Below, piece after piece: positions 16,513 through 26,837 of a DNA stretch of 64,000 nucleotides. The translations under genes and the position numbers were made by a program. How positions within the stretch are numbered: position 1 is the stretch's first letter; each line of letters opens with the position of its first letter. The stretch comes from JAISDD01 sp031553935 (GTDB lineage Bacteria > Bacillota > Syntrophomonadia > Syntrophomonadales > Syntrophomonadaceae), in the NCBI GenBank assembly GCA_031553935.1, contig JAVBKS010000013.1, forward strand, positions 39,612 to 103,611, written 5' to 3'. The notes under the pieces were generated by a model that had not been told where the DNA came from, made no database searches, and saw only the letters and a list, made by a program, of their open reading frames with translations.

Positions 16513-18348
16513 TTAGTTACCAATCAGCTGAAACGTCTTGAAATTCGCTCCATCTATGAAAACCTCAGCTATCCCGGATTTATTGAAGCTGATTGCCAAG
16601 GTGACCGGCTGCCCTCCCTGGTGCTGTTCATTATAAACAATACGCTCGCCTTGCTGGTCCTTAACTTTGACTTCCACTTTATGTGATTTACTATCTTCAG
16701 GCAGAGTGAATTTGATTTCCTGATATGATAAAACACTTTGGCTGGAATTTATCGAAATCCCTACAGCAGTTTGTTCATCGACTAAGACATCAGCGTCGAT
16801 GCTTTGATAAAAAACTCTATCTGGGGATACGGTCGTATTTTGCTTCTTTTCTACAACTCCAAGGGTAAGTTTACTATCAGTTAATGCTTTTTCAGCAGCT
16901 TCTTGAGTAAGGCCTATGAGTTTAGGGACTTTAACTTTATTAGGCGCTTTACCAGTGCTGACCCTTATATCTACTTTCGTATCTCTGCTCTTAACTTCAT
17001 TAGCCTCTGGGCTTTGGGAAGTAATAGTATTTTCCGCGAACCTATCGTCAAACTGATAATTGACTTTGCCGACTTTAAAGCCTTCATTTTTTATAAGTGC
17101 TTCCCCGTCGGTCCTAGTCAAGCCTACCACTCCAGGTATTTTAAACATTTCTTCACCAGTACTTATTATTACCTCAATCGTGCGTCCCGCCTTAACTTTA
17201 GCACTGGGCAAAGGATTTTGGGAAATGATATGGTCTTTTGCAACATCATTGCTGTTTTGTTCAGCGATAATCGAAATTTTCAAATCATTGGCAGCAAGCA
17301 GATCTTTTGCATCTTTTATGAGGCTGCCTCTAATCTCAGGCACTTCGATTTCCCGGCCAAACAAACCATCATTTACAAAAAAGAAACCGCTTACAAATCC
17401 CAACAGTATTGTTAATATCACGATAATCCTGGTGGTTCTAAACTTTCGTTTTACAACCTCCGGCTTCGGGTTGAGGGATGGGAGAATAATTCTGCCATTG
17501 CCAGCCGATGCCTTTTGGTGATTTCCCGTGTTATTATCACGTAGTTCTACTAAGGCATTGCGCATTTCAAGCGCTGATTGAAATCTCTGGCTAGGAACTT
17601 TACTCATGGCCACCATAATCAAATTCTCTAACACTGGTGGAATATCTTCTTTAAGTTCCGACAAGGGCACAGGATCTTCATGAATATGTTTCAAAGCTAC
17701 TGTAATAGTGCTCTCTGCTTCAAAGGGCAAGACTCCAGAGAGCATTTCATACATAATACAGGCAACCGAATAAATGTCTGTGGTCCTATTAGTCGGTTCA
17801 CCTTTGGCTTGCTCAGGCGATATATAGTGCACTGAGCCTTGAATATCTCGACCAAAAGTGATCGTGTCTGTTGATGGTGCTTTGGCGATACCAAAATCAG
17901 CAACTTTGGCAATACCCTCGGGGGTAATTATTATATTCTGCGGTTTGATGTCGCGATGAATAATTCCTTTTTCATGGGCATGATGTAAACCATCCAAAAC
18001 CATAATCGAAACATTTATTGCCTGGTCAATGGTAAAAGGCGCATCCGACTTTATTAATTCTTTTAGATTCTTACCTTCGATATATTCCATTACGATATAG
18101 TAAACATTTCCATCTTGCCCGACATCATAAATGTTTACTAAATTCGGGTGAGACAGTTGAGCTGCTGCTAAGGCTTCAGTGCGAAAACGTTGTACGAAAC
18201 TTATATCTCGCGAATAAATATCTTTTAATACCTTTACCGCTACAATTCTAGCTAAAGTTTGGCAATGTGCTTTATAAACAATTGCCATTCCACCTTCGCT
18301 TATCAATTCTAGGATTTCATATCTGCCGCCTAAACACGTGCCTATCAA
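16513..18348 (-). CDS. prkC: PASTA-domain Ser/Thr protein kinase (PrkC/Stk1)
   Basis: A membrane kinase that senses muropeptides or lipid II and controls cell-wall and germination functions. Residues 1-270 are the kinase: glycine loop, Lys39 (VAVKVL), HRDIKPQN (about 131) and DFG (151). One membrane helix at about 305-325 (IIVILTILLGFVSGFFFV) is followed by three PASTA repeats and a C-terminal beta domain of about 75 residues. TTG start with GGAGGG upstream. It lies next to its phosphatase prpC, which reverses it. Confidence 0.96.
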   Translation of the reverse strand: MIGTCLGGRYEILELISEGGMAIVYKAHCQTLARIVAVKVLKDIYSRDISFVQRFRTEALAAAQLSHPNLVNIYDVGQDGNVYYIVMEYIEGKNLKELIKSDAPFTIDQAINVSIMVLDGLHHAHEKGIIHRDIKPQNIIITPEGIAKVADFGIAKAPSTDTITFGRDIQGSVHYISPEQAKGEPTNRTTDIYSVACIMYEMLSGVLPFEAESTITVALKHIHEDPVPLSELKEDIPPVLENLIMVAMSKVPSQRFQSALEMRNALVELRDNNTGNHQKASAGNGRIILPSLNPKPEVVKRKFRTTRIIVILTILLGFVSGFFFVNDGLFGREIEVPEIRGSLIKDAKDLLAANDLKISIIAEQNSNDVAKDHIISQNPLPSAKVKAGRTIEVIISTGEEMFKIPGVVGLTRTDGEALIKNEGFKVGKVNYQFDDRFAENTITSQSPEANEVKSRDTKVDIRVSTGKAPNKVKVPKLIGLTQEAAEKALTDSKLTLGVVEKKQNTTVSPDRVFYQSIDADVLVDEQTAVGISINSSQSVLSYQEIKFTLPEDSKSHKVEVKVKDQQGERIVYNEQHQGGQPVTLAISFNKSGIAEVFIDGANFKTFQLIGN

Positions 18349-18362
18349 CGTATTCCCTCCAT

Positions 18363-19070
18363 CTAAATTGAAGCTAGAATTACCGTAATATTATCACTGC
18401 CGCCTCTATCTAAAGCGCTAATGACGAGATTATTGGCTGATTCCTTCAAACTATTAGATTTTTGCACTATCGTTTTCATTTCGCTCTGACTCAAAAGATC
18501 GGTAAGCCCATCACTACATAACAAGATTATATCGCCATTTTTTAGGCGCTCGAAATAATTATCAATTTTCACTTGTTCTTCAACCCCAAGCGCCCGAGTT
18601 AAAACATGGTTGTATGGGCTTTTGATGGCTTCATTAGCAGATAATAAGCTTTCAATTATCATTTGTTCAGCTAGAGTATGATCATGTGTGATTTTTTTTA
18701 TAAAACTGTCTCTTATCAAAAATAAACTACTATCGCCAATATGAGCAATCGACAGAGTCTTTTCGTTAATCATTGCTGCAGTTAAAGTAGTACCCATACC
18801 ATGTAGGTCTAAATGTTTCAAAGCATGATTGAATATGAACTCATTAGCTTCTGCTATGACATCATTTAACATTTCTATAGTTTGTTCAAACTTATGGGAT
18901 GCAATTCTGCGTTGAATTATTTCAATAGCCATTGCGGATGCAATTTCGCCGCCATTATGCCCACCCATTCCGTCACAGACTACTAATAAACCATATTTCT
19001 CGTTTACTAAATAATTATCTTCATTATTACTTCTTACTAAACCTTGATCTGATAAAACAGCTATGTTCAT
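18363..19070 (-). CDS. prpC: PP2C-type protein phosphatase (PrpC/Stp)
   Basis: Dephosphorylates PrkC and its targets in a metal-dependent reaction. The metal-binding motifs are clear: GLVRSNNEDNYLV at the start, LLVVCDGMGGHNGGEIAS, SIAHIGDSSLFLI and LLCSDGLTDLL, ending with GGSDNITVIL. I start at the ATG at 19070, seven bases after GAGGAG, giving about 235 residues; ATGs further upstream lie in or before the binding site. It lies 14 bases ahead of prkC. Confidence 0.95.
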   Translation of the reverse strand: MNIAVLSDQGLVRSNNEDNYLVNEKYGLLVVCDGMGGHNGGEIASAMAIEIIQRRIASHKFEQTIEMLNDVIAEANEFIFNHALKHLDLHGMGTTLTAAMINEKTLSIAHIGDSSLFLIRDSFIKKITHDHTLAEQMIIESLLSANEAIKSPYNHVLTRALGVEEQVKIDNYFERLKNGDIILLCSDGLTDLLSQSEMKTIVQKSNSLKESANNLVISALDRGGSDNITVILASI

Positions 19071-19112
19071 AATACAACTCCTCATAGCCATGAAGCAGCA
19101 AAGAATTCATGC

Positions 19113-20183
19113 CTAATATTTGGTTGTCATGGGGACCGCTAACTGCCCGCAGGCAGCATCGATATCCGCTCCATATTCGCTGCGAATAGTTACATTTAAC
19201 CCGCCATTAACTAATTTGTTTTTGAATAAATTTACTTTTTCTTTGCTTGGCTTAGAAAAAACAAACTCATTAGTTTTATTATAGGGAATTAGATTTATAT
19301 TGACTAGCTTAGATTTGAAGAGAGTTATTAATTTATCCGCATCATTACTATTCATATTAACATTATCTAAAAGCAAGTATTCTATGGTAACCCTTCGCCC
19401 GGTCAACTTAATATAATCATTAATCGCATTTATGAGTTTCTCAACATTGTATTTTTTGTTGATTGGCATCAATTGATTGCGCAAATCATTGTCACAGGTA
19501 TGCAGCGATACGGCAAGATTGATTTGCAACTCTTGCGCAGCTAGTTTTAATATTCCCTCTACCTCACCCGCAGTAGAAACGGTTATATGTCTTTGTCCAA
19601 TATTAATCCCTTTGGCATCATTTAAAAACTTGATAGCATTAAGTACTTCATCTAAATTGAGCATGGGTTCTCCCATGCCCATAAAAACAACATTACTGAT
19701 CAGGCTTTGCTCATTACTTTTTAGACGTTTAATCAGCTCGCGATTTGCGCTTAATACCTGTCCAATCATCTCGTAATGAAAAAGGTTCCGCTGGAACCCA
19801 GATTGACCAGTTGAGCAGAAAGCACAGTTTAATGGGCAGCCAACTTGAGAAGATACGCATATCGTATACTTTGTATCTTTGTCATCGGTTTGCGGAATAA
19901 CTACCGCTTCAACTTTTTTCTTATCTTCAAGTTCAAGCAAGAATTTTCTGCTTCCGTCTTTCGAGACTCTTTGTTTAAGAACTCTAGGGATCGAAATTAT
20001 TGCTAGCGAGTCAAGCCTAATGCGCAATTCTCTGGGTAAATCACTCATATCGTAAAATGAATTAACATATTTTTGGTAAATCCATTTTTGAATTTGTCGT
20101 CCGCGAAAAGCCGGCTCTCCCAATTCTTGCATGTAATTTTCTAATTCGAGCAATGTTTTTCCTAATAGTTGAATTCTATTCAT
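19113..20183 (-). CDS. rlmN: 23S rRNA / tRNA adenine-C2 methyltransferase RlmN
   Basis: Radical SAM enzyme that methylates C2 of A2503 in 23S rRNA and A37 in some tRNAs. The cluster motif CPLNCAFCSTGQSGFQRN, the GMGEPMLNLDEV loop and the C-terminal catalytic cysteine in DAACGQL are visible. The start is the ATG at 20181-20183, which overlaps the rsmB stop (TAATG), giving 356 residues; an in-frame extension upstream lies within rsmB and is not coding. Confidence 0.96.
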   Translation of the reverse strand: MNRIQLLGKTLLELENYMQELGEPAFRGRQIQKWIYQKYVNSFYDMSDLPRELRIRLDSLAIISIPRVLKQRVSKDGSRKFLLELEDKKKVEAVVIPQTDDKDTKYTICVSSQVGCPLNCAFCSTGQSGFQRNLFHYEMIGQVLSANRELIKRLKSNEQSLISNVVFMGMGEPMLNLDEVLNAIKFLNDAKGINIGQRHITVSTAGEVEGILKLAAQELQINLAVSLHTCDNDLRNQLMPINKKYNVEKLINAINDYIKLTGRRVTIEYLLLDNVNMNSNDADKLITLFKSKLVNINLIPYNKTNEFVFSKPSKEKVNLFKNKLVNGGLNVTIRSEYGADIDAACGQLAVPMTTKY

Positions 20184-21559
20184 TAATTGGTTGGCTTCCT
20201 CCTTAATAAAGCAAAGAACATACCATTGGTTCCGAATTGCCCTGGATAAATCTGCATCATACCAGGTGTCGATCCAAGACTCTGGCAATGATTTCGCAAT
20301 TCAGCAGGCAATAAATGGCTGAAATCCTCGAGACAAAATTCTCTGTTATCATTAATAAACGCGGTAATAAGTTCTTCATTTTCGCTGCTGTTTAAAGTAC
20401 AGGTACTGTATAAGAGTTTGCCATCCGGCAAAAGACATGCTGCTGCTTTCATTAATAACTGCTTTTGCACAGAAATGAGATCAGCAATCCTTTCCTCGCT
20501 TATGCGCCACCTGGAATCCGCTCTTCTGCTTAAAACTCCCAACCCTGAACAAGGAGCATCCAATAACACCTTATTTCCTAGTTCAATATTTTCCAAACCA
20601 TGCCTAAGATCTTGACAATATGCTTTTACATTAGTGATTCCCAGGCGGGCACAGTTTTTGGATAATAAGTCTATTTTTTGTTCATAAAGGTCAAATGCGT
20701 AAATTATTCCTTGGTTTTGCATTAACTCTGCCATGTGAGTAGTTTTACCGCCAACTCCGCAGCACAAATCATAAATCACTTCACCAGGTTTGGGATCCAG
20801 TATACTAGCACATAAAATGGAAGCAGGGTCTTGCACATAGAATAAGCCTTGCTTGAAACATTCACTATCAGCAATACTAGTTGCTAATTCCAATACTTGC
20901 AGAGCTTGTCCGTGAATTGGCATGGGGATAGCAACAATGTTTTCAGCATTCAGTAGCTCGATGAGTTCTTCCCGGGAACACTTTAAACAATTGTTTCTTA
21001 AACACAATAACTGCGCTTTGTTATTGAACTTTAATATCTCTTCCACTATCTCTTTAGGGTAATTTTTTCTTAGAAGAGCAATTATCCATAATGGATGAGA
21101 ATAATAAGTGCTGAGCTCACTGTCATTTCCCTGAGGCAACTCAATGCTATCTTTCCTGCGAACAATATTGCGCAATACTCCATTGATCACCCGGCTCAAG
21201 TCATGATTACAAAACTTTTTCCCTAATTCCACCGCTTCGCTGACACTGGCATAAGCAGCCGACTTGTGCATGAAAAGCAATTGGTAAGCTGATAAACGCA
21301 GTATTGAGCGCAACCATGGGTTTTGTCTATTGATTGGAGATTTCAAAAAAAGGTTTAGTACCTCATCGAGATGCATAACCATTCGAACGGTTCCGTTTAC
21401 CAATTCAGTTATAGTGCGACGTTCATTTATAGAGTAAGTATTAGCACGTAAGCTCTTATTAAGCTCGATATTTGCATAAGCTCCTTCTTCCAGCACTTGA
21501 TAAATGATGCGCAGACCGGTTTCCCTGTAATTATTAACAGCTTTATTTTGGGCTTTCAA
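20183..21559 (-). CDS. rsmB: 16S rRNA cytosine-C5 (m5C967) methyltransferase RsmB
   Basis: An N-terminal NusB-like RNA-binding domain (about residues 1-140) is followed by a Rossmann methyltransferase. DLCCGVGGKTTHMAELM binds SAM, DAPCSGLGVLSRR holds the general cysteine and YSTCTLNSSENEE the catalytic nucleophile region. The 458-residue length is typical. TTG start with GAGGAT upstream. It overlaps rlmN by one base, implying translational coupling. Confidence 0.95.
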   Translation of the reverse strand: MKAQNKAVNNYRETGLRIIYQVLEEGAYANIELNKSLRANTYSINERRTITELVNGTVRMVMHLDEVLNLFLKSPINRQNPWLRSILRLSAYQLLFMHKSAAYASVSEAVELGKKFCNHDLSRVINGVLRNIVRRKDSIELPQGNDSELSTYYSHPLWIIALLRKNYPKEIVEEILKFNNKAQLLCLRNNCLKCSREELIELLNAENIVAIPMPIHGQALQVLELATSIADSECFKQGLFYVQDPASILCASILDPKPGEVIYDLCCGVGGKTTHMAELMQNQGIIYAFDLYEQKIDLLSKNCARLGITNVKAYCQDLRHGLENIELGNKVLLDAPCSGLGVLSRRADSRWRISEERIADLISVQKQLLMKAAACLLPDGKLLYSTCTLNSSENEELITAFINDNREFCLEDFSHLLPAELRNHCQSLGSTPGMMQIYPGQFGTNGMFFALLRRKPTN

Positions 21560-21573
21560 TATAATATCCTCGA

Positions 21574-22251
21574 CTAATCATCGGAGAAAATGAACATAGA
21601 CAAATAATAGAATAAGGTTGCCAGTGCCGATAGGGTTGCTGCGATGTAGGTTAGAGCAGCAGCATCAAGAACTTTCTTAACTCCTGGCGTTTCTTCACTG
21701 GATATTATTCCTGCTTCACTAAGCTGAACAATAGCTCGTCTCGATGCATTGAGTTCTACCGGCAGTGTAATCAAATGAAAGGCCACTACCAGTGAAAAAA
21801 GAATTACCCCAACTAAAACCAGATTGATTGATTGGAGGAAAAAACCCAGAATTATTATAGGAAAAGAAGCTGTCGATGCGAAATTCGTCACCGGAACAAT
21901 TCGACTGCGCAATTCCAAGGGTCCATATTGTAAATTGTGCTGAATTGCATGCCCCACTTCATGCGCTGCCACACTCACTGCAGAAATTGAATTGCTGCTG
22001 TATACAGGCTGAGAAAGTCTTACTGTATGGGCACGCGGATCATAGTGGTCTGAAAGACTGCCCGCAACAGATTCAACGCGAACCTCACTTGCCATTCCGT
22101 TCTTTCTCAATAAAATGCCGGCGGCCTCAGCCCCGGTATAACCTCGCTGGGACTTCACACTAGAATACTTTTTAAAAGTCCTGTTAACTTTACTCTGAGC
22201 ATAAAAAGAAAGTATAATTGCCGGCAACATAAAAGCCAAATACACTAACAT
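21574..22251 (-). CDS. Membrane zinc metallopeptidase (YugP family)
   Basis: A 225-residue membrane protein with a hydrophobic N-terminus, the zinc motif HEVGHAIQH and two to four further hydrophobic helices in the C-terminal half. It is the Zn_peptidase_2/YugP type often found between fmt and rsmB in clostridia; its substrate is not known. ATG start with AAAGGAG upstream. The start overlaps the end of the DUF116 gene by seven bases. Confidence 0.88.
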   Translation of the reverse strand: MLVYLAFMLPAIILSFYAQSKVNRTFKKYSSVKSQRGYTGAEAAGILLRKNGMASEVRVESVAGSLSDHYDPRAHTVRLSQPVYSSNSISAVSVAAHEVGHAIQHNLQYGPLELRSRIVPVTNFASTASFPIIILGFFLQSINLVLVGVILFSLVVAFHLITLPVELNASRRAIVQLSEAGIISSEETPGVKKVLDAAALTYIAATLSALATLFYYLSMFIFSDD

Positions 22252-23006
22252 GTTGTTACTCCTTTACACATAATTTTATAAGCATTAATTATATCATTTA
22301 TATTAACATCTGTATCAATACATGGTCCTTTGGTAAAACAATTAAGAACTCCCAGAACAGGTATCACTCCAATATCTTGGATCCCAGTTGATAGATCGCG
22401 CTCGCAGGCGACAGCAATAATTCCTTTGGGCTTATTATCAATAATAAACTTGCGCGCCATTGTCCCACCGGTAGCCACTTTAATAATAGTATCATTATTT
22501 TCAGCAAAAGCTTTCAGTTCTCCAACTTTGCACTTTCCACATGACCTGCAATTATTTATATCGATGGTTATTTTATGGCGACAGTTGGAGTTTTGTAAAC
22601 AATGCGGCAGCAAAATCATGATTTCCTTGCTGCTAATTAATATGTTTTTGATTCTTACTAAATGATTATTTACTTCAATAAAAGATCGCTGAATTTTGTT
22701 TTTATTTATCCTTAGAATCCTGCCTGTAATAATTGTCAAGGGAAACAGAAATTCATTAATAAATTTTATTAACCCGTCGAAAAAAGGCAGACTCTTTGAT
22801 TTCCTTATCATAATCACCAATGCTAAAATGCCTATAGATAAGAAAACCAGCATAATGGCAAAAGTAATAATAATAGTGAATAGCAAAACCTTATTTACAA
22901 TTAAGTGGCGATACTGGAATAAAAACCATACCAATGCGCACAATAATATCCCCAGCAATAGGGTTCCACCCAATAACCCTATATATAGTCGTTTTGAAGT
23001 GTGCAT
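22245..23006 (-). CDS. DUF116 membrane protein with a cysteine-rich cytosolic domain
   Basis: A 253-residue protein with two N-terminal hydrophobic helices (about 10-30 and 45-68) and a C-terminal DUF116 domain: LPHCLQNSNC, INNCRSCGKCKVGELK, VATGGTMARKFI and VACERDLSTGI. The cysteine pattern suggests a metal or iron-sulfur site, but the function is unknown. Its place between fmt and the zinc peptidase is conserved in clostridia. ATG start with GGGAGGGGGG upstream. Confidence 0.87.
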   Translation of the reverse strand: MHTSKRLYIGLLGGTLLLGILLCALVWFLFQYRHLIVNKVLLFTIIITFAIMLVFLSIGILALVIMIRKSKSLPFFDGLIKFINEFLFPLTIITGRILRINKNKIQRSFIEVNNHLVRIKNILISSKEIMILLPHCLQNSNCRHKITIDINNCRSCGKCKVGELKAFAENNDTIIKVATGGTMARKFIIDNKPKGIIAVACERDLSTGIQDIGVIPVLGVLNCFTKGPCIDTDVNINDIINAYKIMCKGVTTC

Positions 23007-23007
23007 T

Positions 23008-23949
23008 TTATTCCCCCCTCCCTTTAAAAACCAGGCCTGTATTAAGCCTTAAACCTCTCCAAAATCCTAAAGCATTCATTCTAGTTTTGCCTTGGCGCTG
23101 CACTTCAATAATCTCTAAGCAACCGTCTCCAGTTTGTATTATTAAACCCTCTCTAGTTAGAGAGAGCACCTGTCCCGGAATTAAACCGCTGCCATTTGGC
23201 ACCACTCTTGATTTGAATATCTTTAGTTCCATATCCTCTAAAATTGTATATGCTCCAGGATGCGGACTTAATGCCCTAATTTGATTGTGTATAGCTTGCG
23301 CCGGTGCTTTCCAGTCGATTATTTCATCCTGCCGCTTAATCATGGCAGCATAGGTTGCTAAAGCTGAATCTTGAGCTTTCCTAATTTGTTGAAATCTATC
23401 TTTTTGGGCGATGGTTGCCAGCAATAATTCCGCCCCCATCTTTGCCAGAAATTCCTCTAATTGTCCCCGGTCAATATCATCTGGAATTGCAAGCGTATCC
23501 TGCAAGAGGATATCACCGGTATCTAATCCTTCATCCATCAGCATTGTTGTGATTCCAGTAATAGTTTCGCCATCCATTAATGCTCTATGAATCGGAGCTG
23601 CGCCTCTGTATTTTGGTAATAATGAAGCATGAATATTAATACATCCCCATAAGGGAAGGGTTAGAATCTCCACAGGGATGATTTGGCCATAAGAAACAAC
23701 AATGATAATGTCGGGATTAATTTTTTTAATGCTATTAATAGCCAATTCACTTCTTATACTCTGAAACTGCATTATTTCCAATTCATGGATTAAGGACACT
23801 TCTTTGATAGCTGAAAGCACTACCTGCCGTTTTCGCCCTTGTATGCTATCCGGTTGAGTGACAACGCCTACAATTTCGTGTTCGCTATCTATAAGCTTTA
23901 ATAAAGCCGGAACTGCAAAAGCCGAAGTTCCCATAAATAAGACCCGCAA
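23008..23949 (-). CDS. fmt: Methionyl-tRNA formyltransferase
   Basis: Formylates initiator Met-tRNA using 10-formyl-THF. LRVLFMGTSAFAVPALL, the catalytic INIHASLLPKYRGAAPIHRAL with Asn/His, and MDEGLDTGDIL are visible, followed by the C-terminal tRNA-binding domain. I start at the TTG at 23947-23949, seven bases after AAGGAG and matching the family N-terminus; a longer frame begins inside def. About 313 residues. It follows def by one base. Confidence 0.95.
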   Translation of the reverse strand: MRVLFMGTSAFAVPALLKLIDSEHEIVGVVTQPDSIQGRKRQVVLSAIKEVSLIHELEIMQFQSIRSELAINSIKKINPDIIIVVSYGQIIPVEILTLPLWGCINIHASLLPKYRGAAPIHRALMDGETITGITTMLMDEGLDTGDILLQDTLAIPDDIDRGQLEEFLAKMGAELLLATIAQKDRFQQIRKAQDSALATYAAMIKRQDEIIDWKAPAQAIHNQIRALSPHPGAYTILEDMELKIFKSRVVPNGSGLIPGQVLSLTREGLIIQTGDGCLEIIEVQRQGKTRMNALGFWRGLRLNTGLVFKGRGE

Positions 23950-23950
23950 A

Positions 23951-24418
23951 CTATTTCTCCTTAATTTTGCTTTTGGTTTCATTAATAACTTTATCTGTAA
24001 ACAAAACCCCATCCAAATGGTCAATCTCGTGTTGAAAAATTCGCGCTAACTTACCCTTGGCTTCATATATTACTTCTTCGCCTAAGCCATTTAGGCCTTT
24101 AACCTTAACAAAATCTGCTCGTTCTACCATGCCATCACGCCTGGGAATGCTCAAACAGCCTTCATTGCCCATCTGTGTACCTTCTTCATCGATTATCTCA
24201 GGATTTATTAAAGTAATAAGATTGTCACCAGGATCTAGTACAATTATTCTTTTGCTGACTCCTATTTGTGGTGCAGCCAGGCCTACTCCATCTGCAGAGT
24301 ACATAGTATCTATCATGTTGTCTATTACTCTCAATACGCCTTGGTTAATGTTATTCACCATAGCTGACTTTTCGCGTAGTTTGCTGTCTGGAAATTCGAT
24401 AATTTTATATACTGCCAT
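23951..24418 (-). CDS. def: Peptide deformylase
   Basis: Removes the formyl group from nascent proteins. The three family motifs are present: GVGLAAPQIG, EGCLSIP with the metal-binding Cys, and QHEIDHLDG with the HEXXH zinc/iron site. At 155 residues it is a normal type 1 enzyme. ATG start with GAGGAG upstream. It is paired with fmt, so formylation and deformylation are encoded together. Confidence 0.96.
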   Translation of the reverse strand: MAVYKIIEFPDSKLREKSAMVNNINQGVLRVIDNMIDTMYSADGVGLAAPQIGVSKRIIVLDPGDNLITLINPEIIDEEGTQMGNEGCLSIPRRDGMVERADFVKVKGLNGLGEEVIYEAKGKLARIFQHEIDHLDGVLFTDKVINETKSKIKEK

Positions 24419-24428
24419 AATTATCTCC

Positions 24429-26822
24429 TCACATTGTCATAATCGGATCTATATCAACTTCTATTCGTGCCCCATACTGTTTTCTTTTAGTAATAATATG
24501 CTTTCCAATGCTTGAAAGTAATTCTGAACTCTTCGACTTAATAATTATTTGCCAGCGAAAATAGTTATTTATTTTGCCAATGGAACAAGGGGCCGGACCC
24601 AGAATCACAAAGTCACTTTCATTGGCATCTAATATTTCTCTTATCTCTTCAGCAATATTTTCCACAGTAACTTCAGTTTCATTTTCATTGCTAGAACTTA
24701 CAACAAACCTCAGCAGTTTAGTGAAAGGAGGATAATGCAAATTTCGCCGTTCATTCAGCTCATGACATGCAAATGCTTTGTAATCCTGAGCTGCTGCGAA
24801 TTGAATGATTTGACTCTCGGGATAATATGACTGTACTATTACCTGGCCGGTCAAAGGACTCCTGCCAGCTCTTCCAGCAGCCTGAACAATCAATTGAAAG
24901 CAGCGCTCACCTGCACGAAAATCCGGAAGATTTAATATGCTGTCAGCATCAACAATGCCAACTAAGGAAACACTCGGAAAATCTAAACCCTTAGCTACCA
25001 TTTGAGTGCCAATTAAAATATCCAATTGTTTACTATGCATCTTGGCAATTACATTTTGTTGCCAATCATTCTTTCGGGAAGAATCCAAATCCATTCTGGC
25101 AACCCGGGCATCAGGAAACAATAGTCTTATTTCTTCTTCAACCTTTTGCGTTCCATATCCAATACGCTGTAAAAACTTACTGCCGCAGTTCTGACAAGAA
25201 TCAAAAGCAATGGCACTATATCCGCAGTAATGACATATATAGGCATTCTTATCATGATGGTAAGTTAATGAGACTGAGCAGTACTTACATACTGCTATAC
25301 TACCACAATTGCGGCAAATAATCATGCTCGAATGGCCGCGGCGGTGAACGAAAATAATGGTTTGTTCCTGTTTTATCAGCCTATCTTTAATGCTGTCGTA
25401 GAGTAATGGCGTAATAATATTAGTATTACTTGCCGGTTTTATCTTTTTTAGATCAACAATTGTAACATCTGCTAATCGCGATTCGGCTATTCTGCCAGGT
25501 AACCGCAATGTATTTTTAGTATGAGGTCCAATGGCTTTAAATGTTTCTAGCGAAGGAGTAGCACTGCCTGCTAAAAAAACTGCCCTTCCCAGCTCAGCCC
25601 TCTTTTTGGCTACATCGCGAGCATTATATCTGGGATCACTCTCTTGCTTGTAAGTATTTTCTTGCTCTTCATCAACTATGATAAGTCCCAAATTTTTCAA
25701 AGGGGCAAATACTGCCATTCTAGTACCCAGAACAAAATTTATTTCACCTTGGGCTATTTCCAGCCATTGTTGCGCGCGCTTTGAGGCACTAATCCTGCTG
25801 TGCATTACAGCCATTTGAGTAAAATGGCTTTTGAGACTATCAACCAAGTGGCTGGTCAATGCTATCTCGGGTACTAAAAATAAAACACTTTTTCCCTTGG
25901 AGAGAGCATACTTAGCAGAATGTATATAAACCTCAGTCTTTCCGCTACCGGTTACTCCCCATAACAACAATTCATAAAACGACTCCGAATCGATTGCATT
26001 ACTAATCGCTTCAAAAGCAAGTTGTTGTTCTTGGTTTAGCACCCATTGCTTTGCTTGCTCCAAGAATGGATTTTTAACTAGTGTGACGATATTTTTTTTC
26101 ATCAAAGCGGAGAGAGCCGCAGCAGTTACACTTTTATGCATGATTGCAGCTGGAACTGCACGTTCGGCTTGAAGGATTCTTACAGCTTCTGCCTGCCGGG
26201 GAGCTGATTTCTCAAGCTTTGTCAGCAAACCCTCTTCAACAAAATCACTCAATTGGTAATAGAGATCCTCGAAATTTCGCCGATAGCCACTATAATAACC
26301 AACTTCAATCAAATCGCGGTTTTCTAGCAGTGATTCAATTATTTCCGCACTTAAATATTTTTTAAGAGTCTTGAGATGAATCTCTCCACGGTCTAATGTT
26401 TCGTTTAATAGTGAGGTTGGGAGGGAAGCTGCAAACAATTGCAGGAGCTGTTCATTATCAGTGTTGGTTAGTAACACTGTCTGCTTATGATGCTGGTTAA
26501 ACAAAGGTGGAATAATAGTATTCATTACTTTGTGAAGATCTGAGCAGTAATAATCGGCAACCCAACGTCCTAATTCAACAATTTCTTGATTTAGGATGGG
26601 CTCGTTATCAAGAACTCTAATAATCGGTTTGGCAGTGATATCATTCCCGGGATTTTCATTGATCCCAACTATCCAACCCTTTTGAGTTTTATTTCCCCAA
26701 GGGATAAGTACCCTCTTGCCTAGCTGAATCTGAGAACAAAATTGTTCGGGAACACTATAAGTAAAGGCGTTTTGATTATATGTATTTATTCTGATATTAA
26801 CAATAATATCAACGAAAAGCAT
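24429..26822 (-). CDS. priA: Primosomal protein N' (replication-restart helicase PriA)
   Basis: A 3'-5' superfamily 2 helicase that reloads the replisome at stalled forks. The N-terminal DNA-binding domains are followed by Walker A (WGVTGSGKTEVY), DEEQ as the Walker B box, GSATPSLETF, the zinc-binding cysteine cluster (CRNCGSIAVCKYCS, CHYCGYS, CQNCGS) and helicase C motifs (GTQMVAKGLDFP, QAAGRAGRS). The 797-residue length is normal. ATG start with GAGG upstream. Separated from metK by a terminator. Confidence 0.96.
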   Translation of the reverse strand: MLFVDIIVNIRINTYNQNAFTYSVPEQFCSQIQLGKRVLIPWGNKTQKGWIVGINENPGNDITAKPIIRVLDNEPILNQEIVELGRWVADYYCSDLHKVMNTIIPPLFNQHHKQTVLLTNTDNEQLLQLFAASLPTSLLNETLDRGEIHLKTLKKYLSAEIIESLLENRDLIEVGYYSGYRRNFEDLYYQLSDFVEEGLLTKLEKSAPRQAEAVRILQAERAVPAAIMHKSVTAAALSALMKKNIVTLVKNPFLEQAKQWVLNQEQQLAFEAISNAIDSESFYELLLWGVTGSGKTEVYIHSAKYALSKGKSVLFLVPEIALTSHLVDSLKSHFTQMAVMHSRISASKRAQQWLEIAQGEINFVLGTRMAVFAPLKNLGLIIVDEEQENTYKQESDPRYNARDVAKKRAELGRAVFLAGSATPSLETFKAIGPHTKNTLRLPGRIAESRLADVTIVDLKKIKPASNTNIITPLLYDSIKDRLIKQEQTIIFVHRRGHSSMIICRNCGSIAVCKYCSVSLTYHHDKNAYICHYCGYSAIAFDSCQNCGSKFLQRIGYGTQKVEEEIRLLFPDARVARMDLDSSRKNDWQQNVIAKMHSKQLDILIGTQMVAKGLDFPSVSLVGIVDADSILNLPDFRAGERCFQLIVQAAGRAGRSPLTGQVIVQSYYPESQIIQFAAAQDYKAFACHELNERRNLHYPPFTKLLRFVVSSSNENETEVTVENIAEEIREILDANESDFVILGPAPCSIGKINNYFRWQIIIKSKSSELLSSIGKHIITKRKQYGARIEVDIDPIMTM

Positions 26823-26837
26823 AAATTACCTCAAGAA

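Noticed and set aside
20184..20288. Longer rlmN start
   Set aside because: It lies wholly inside the end of rsmB; the coupled TAATG start matches the family N-terminus.
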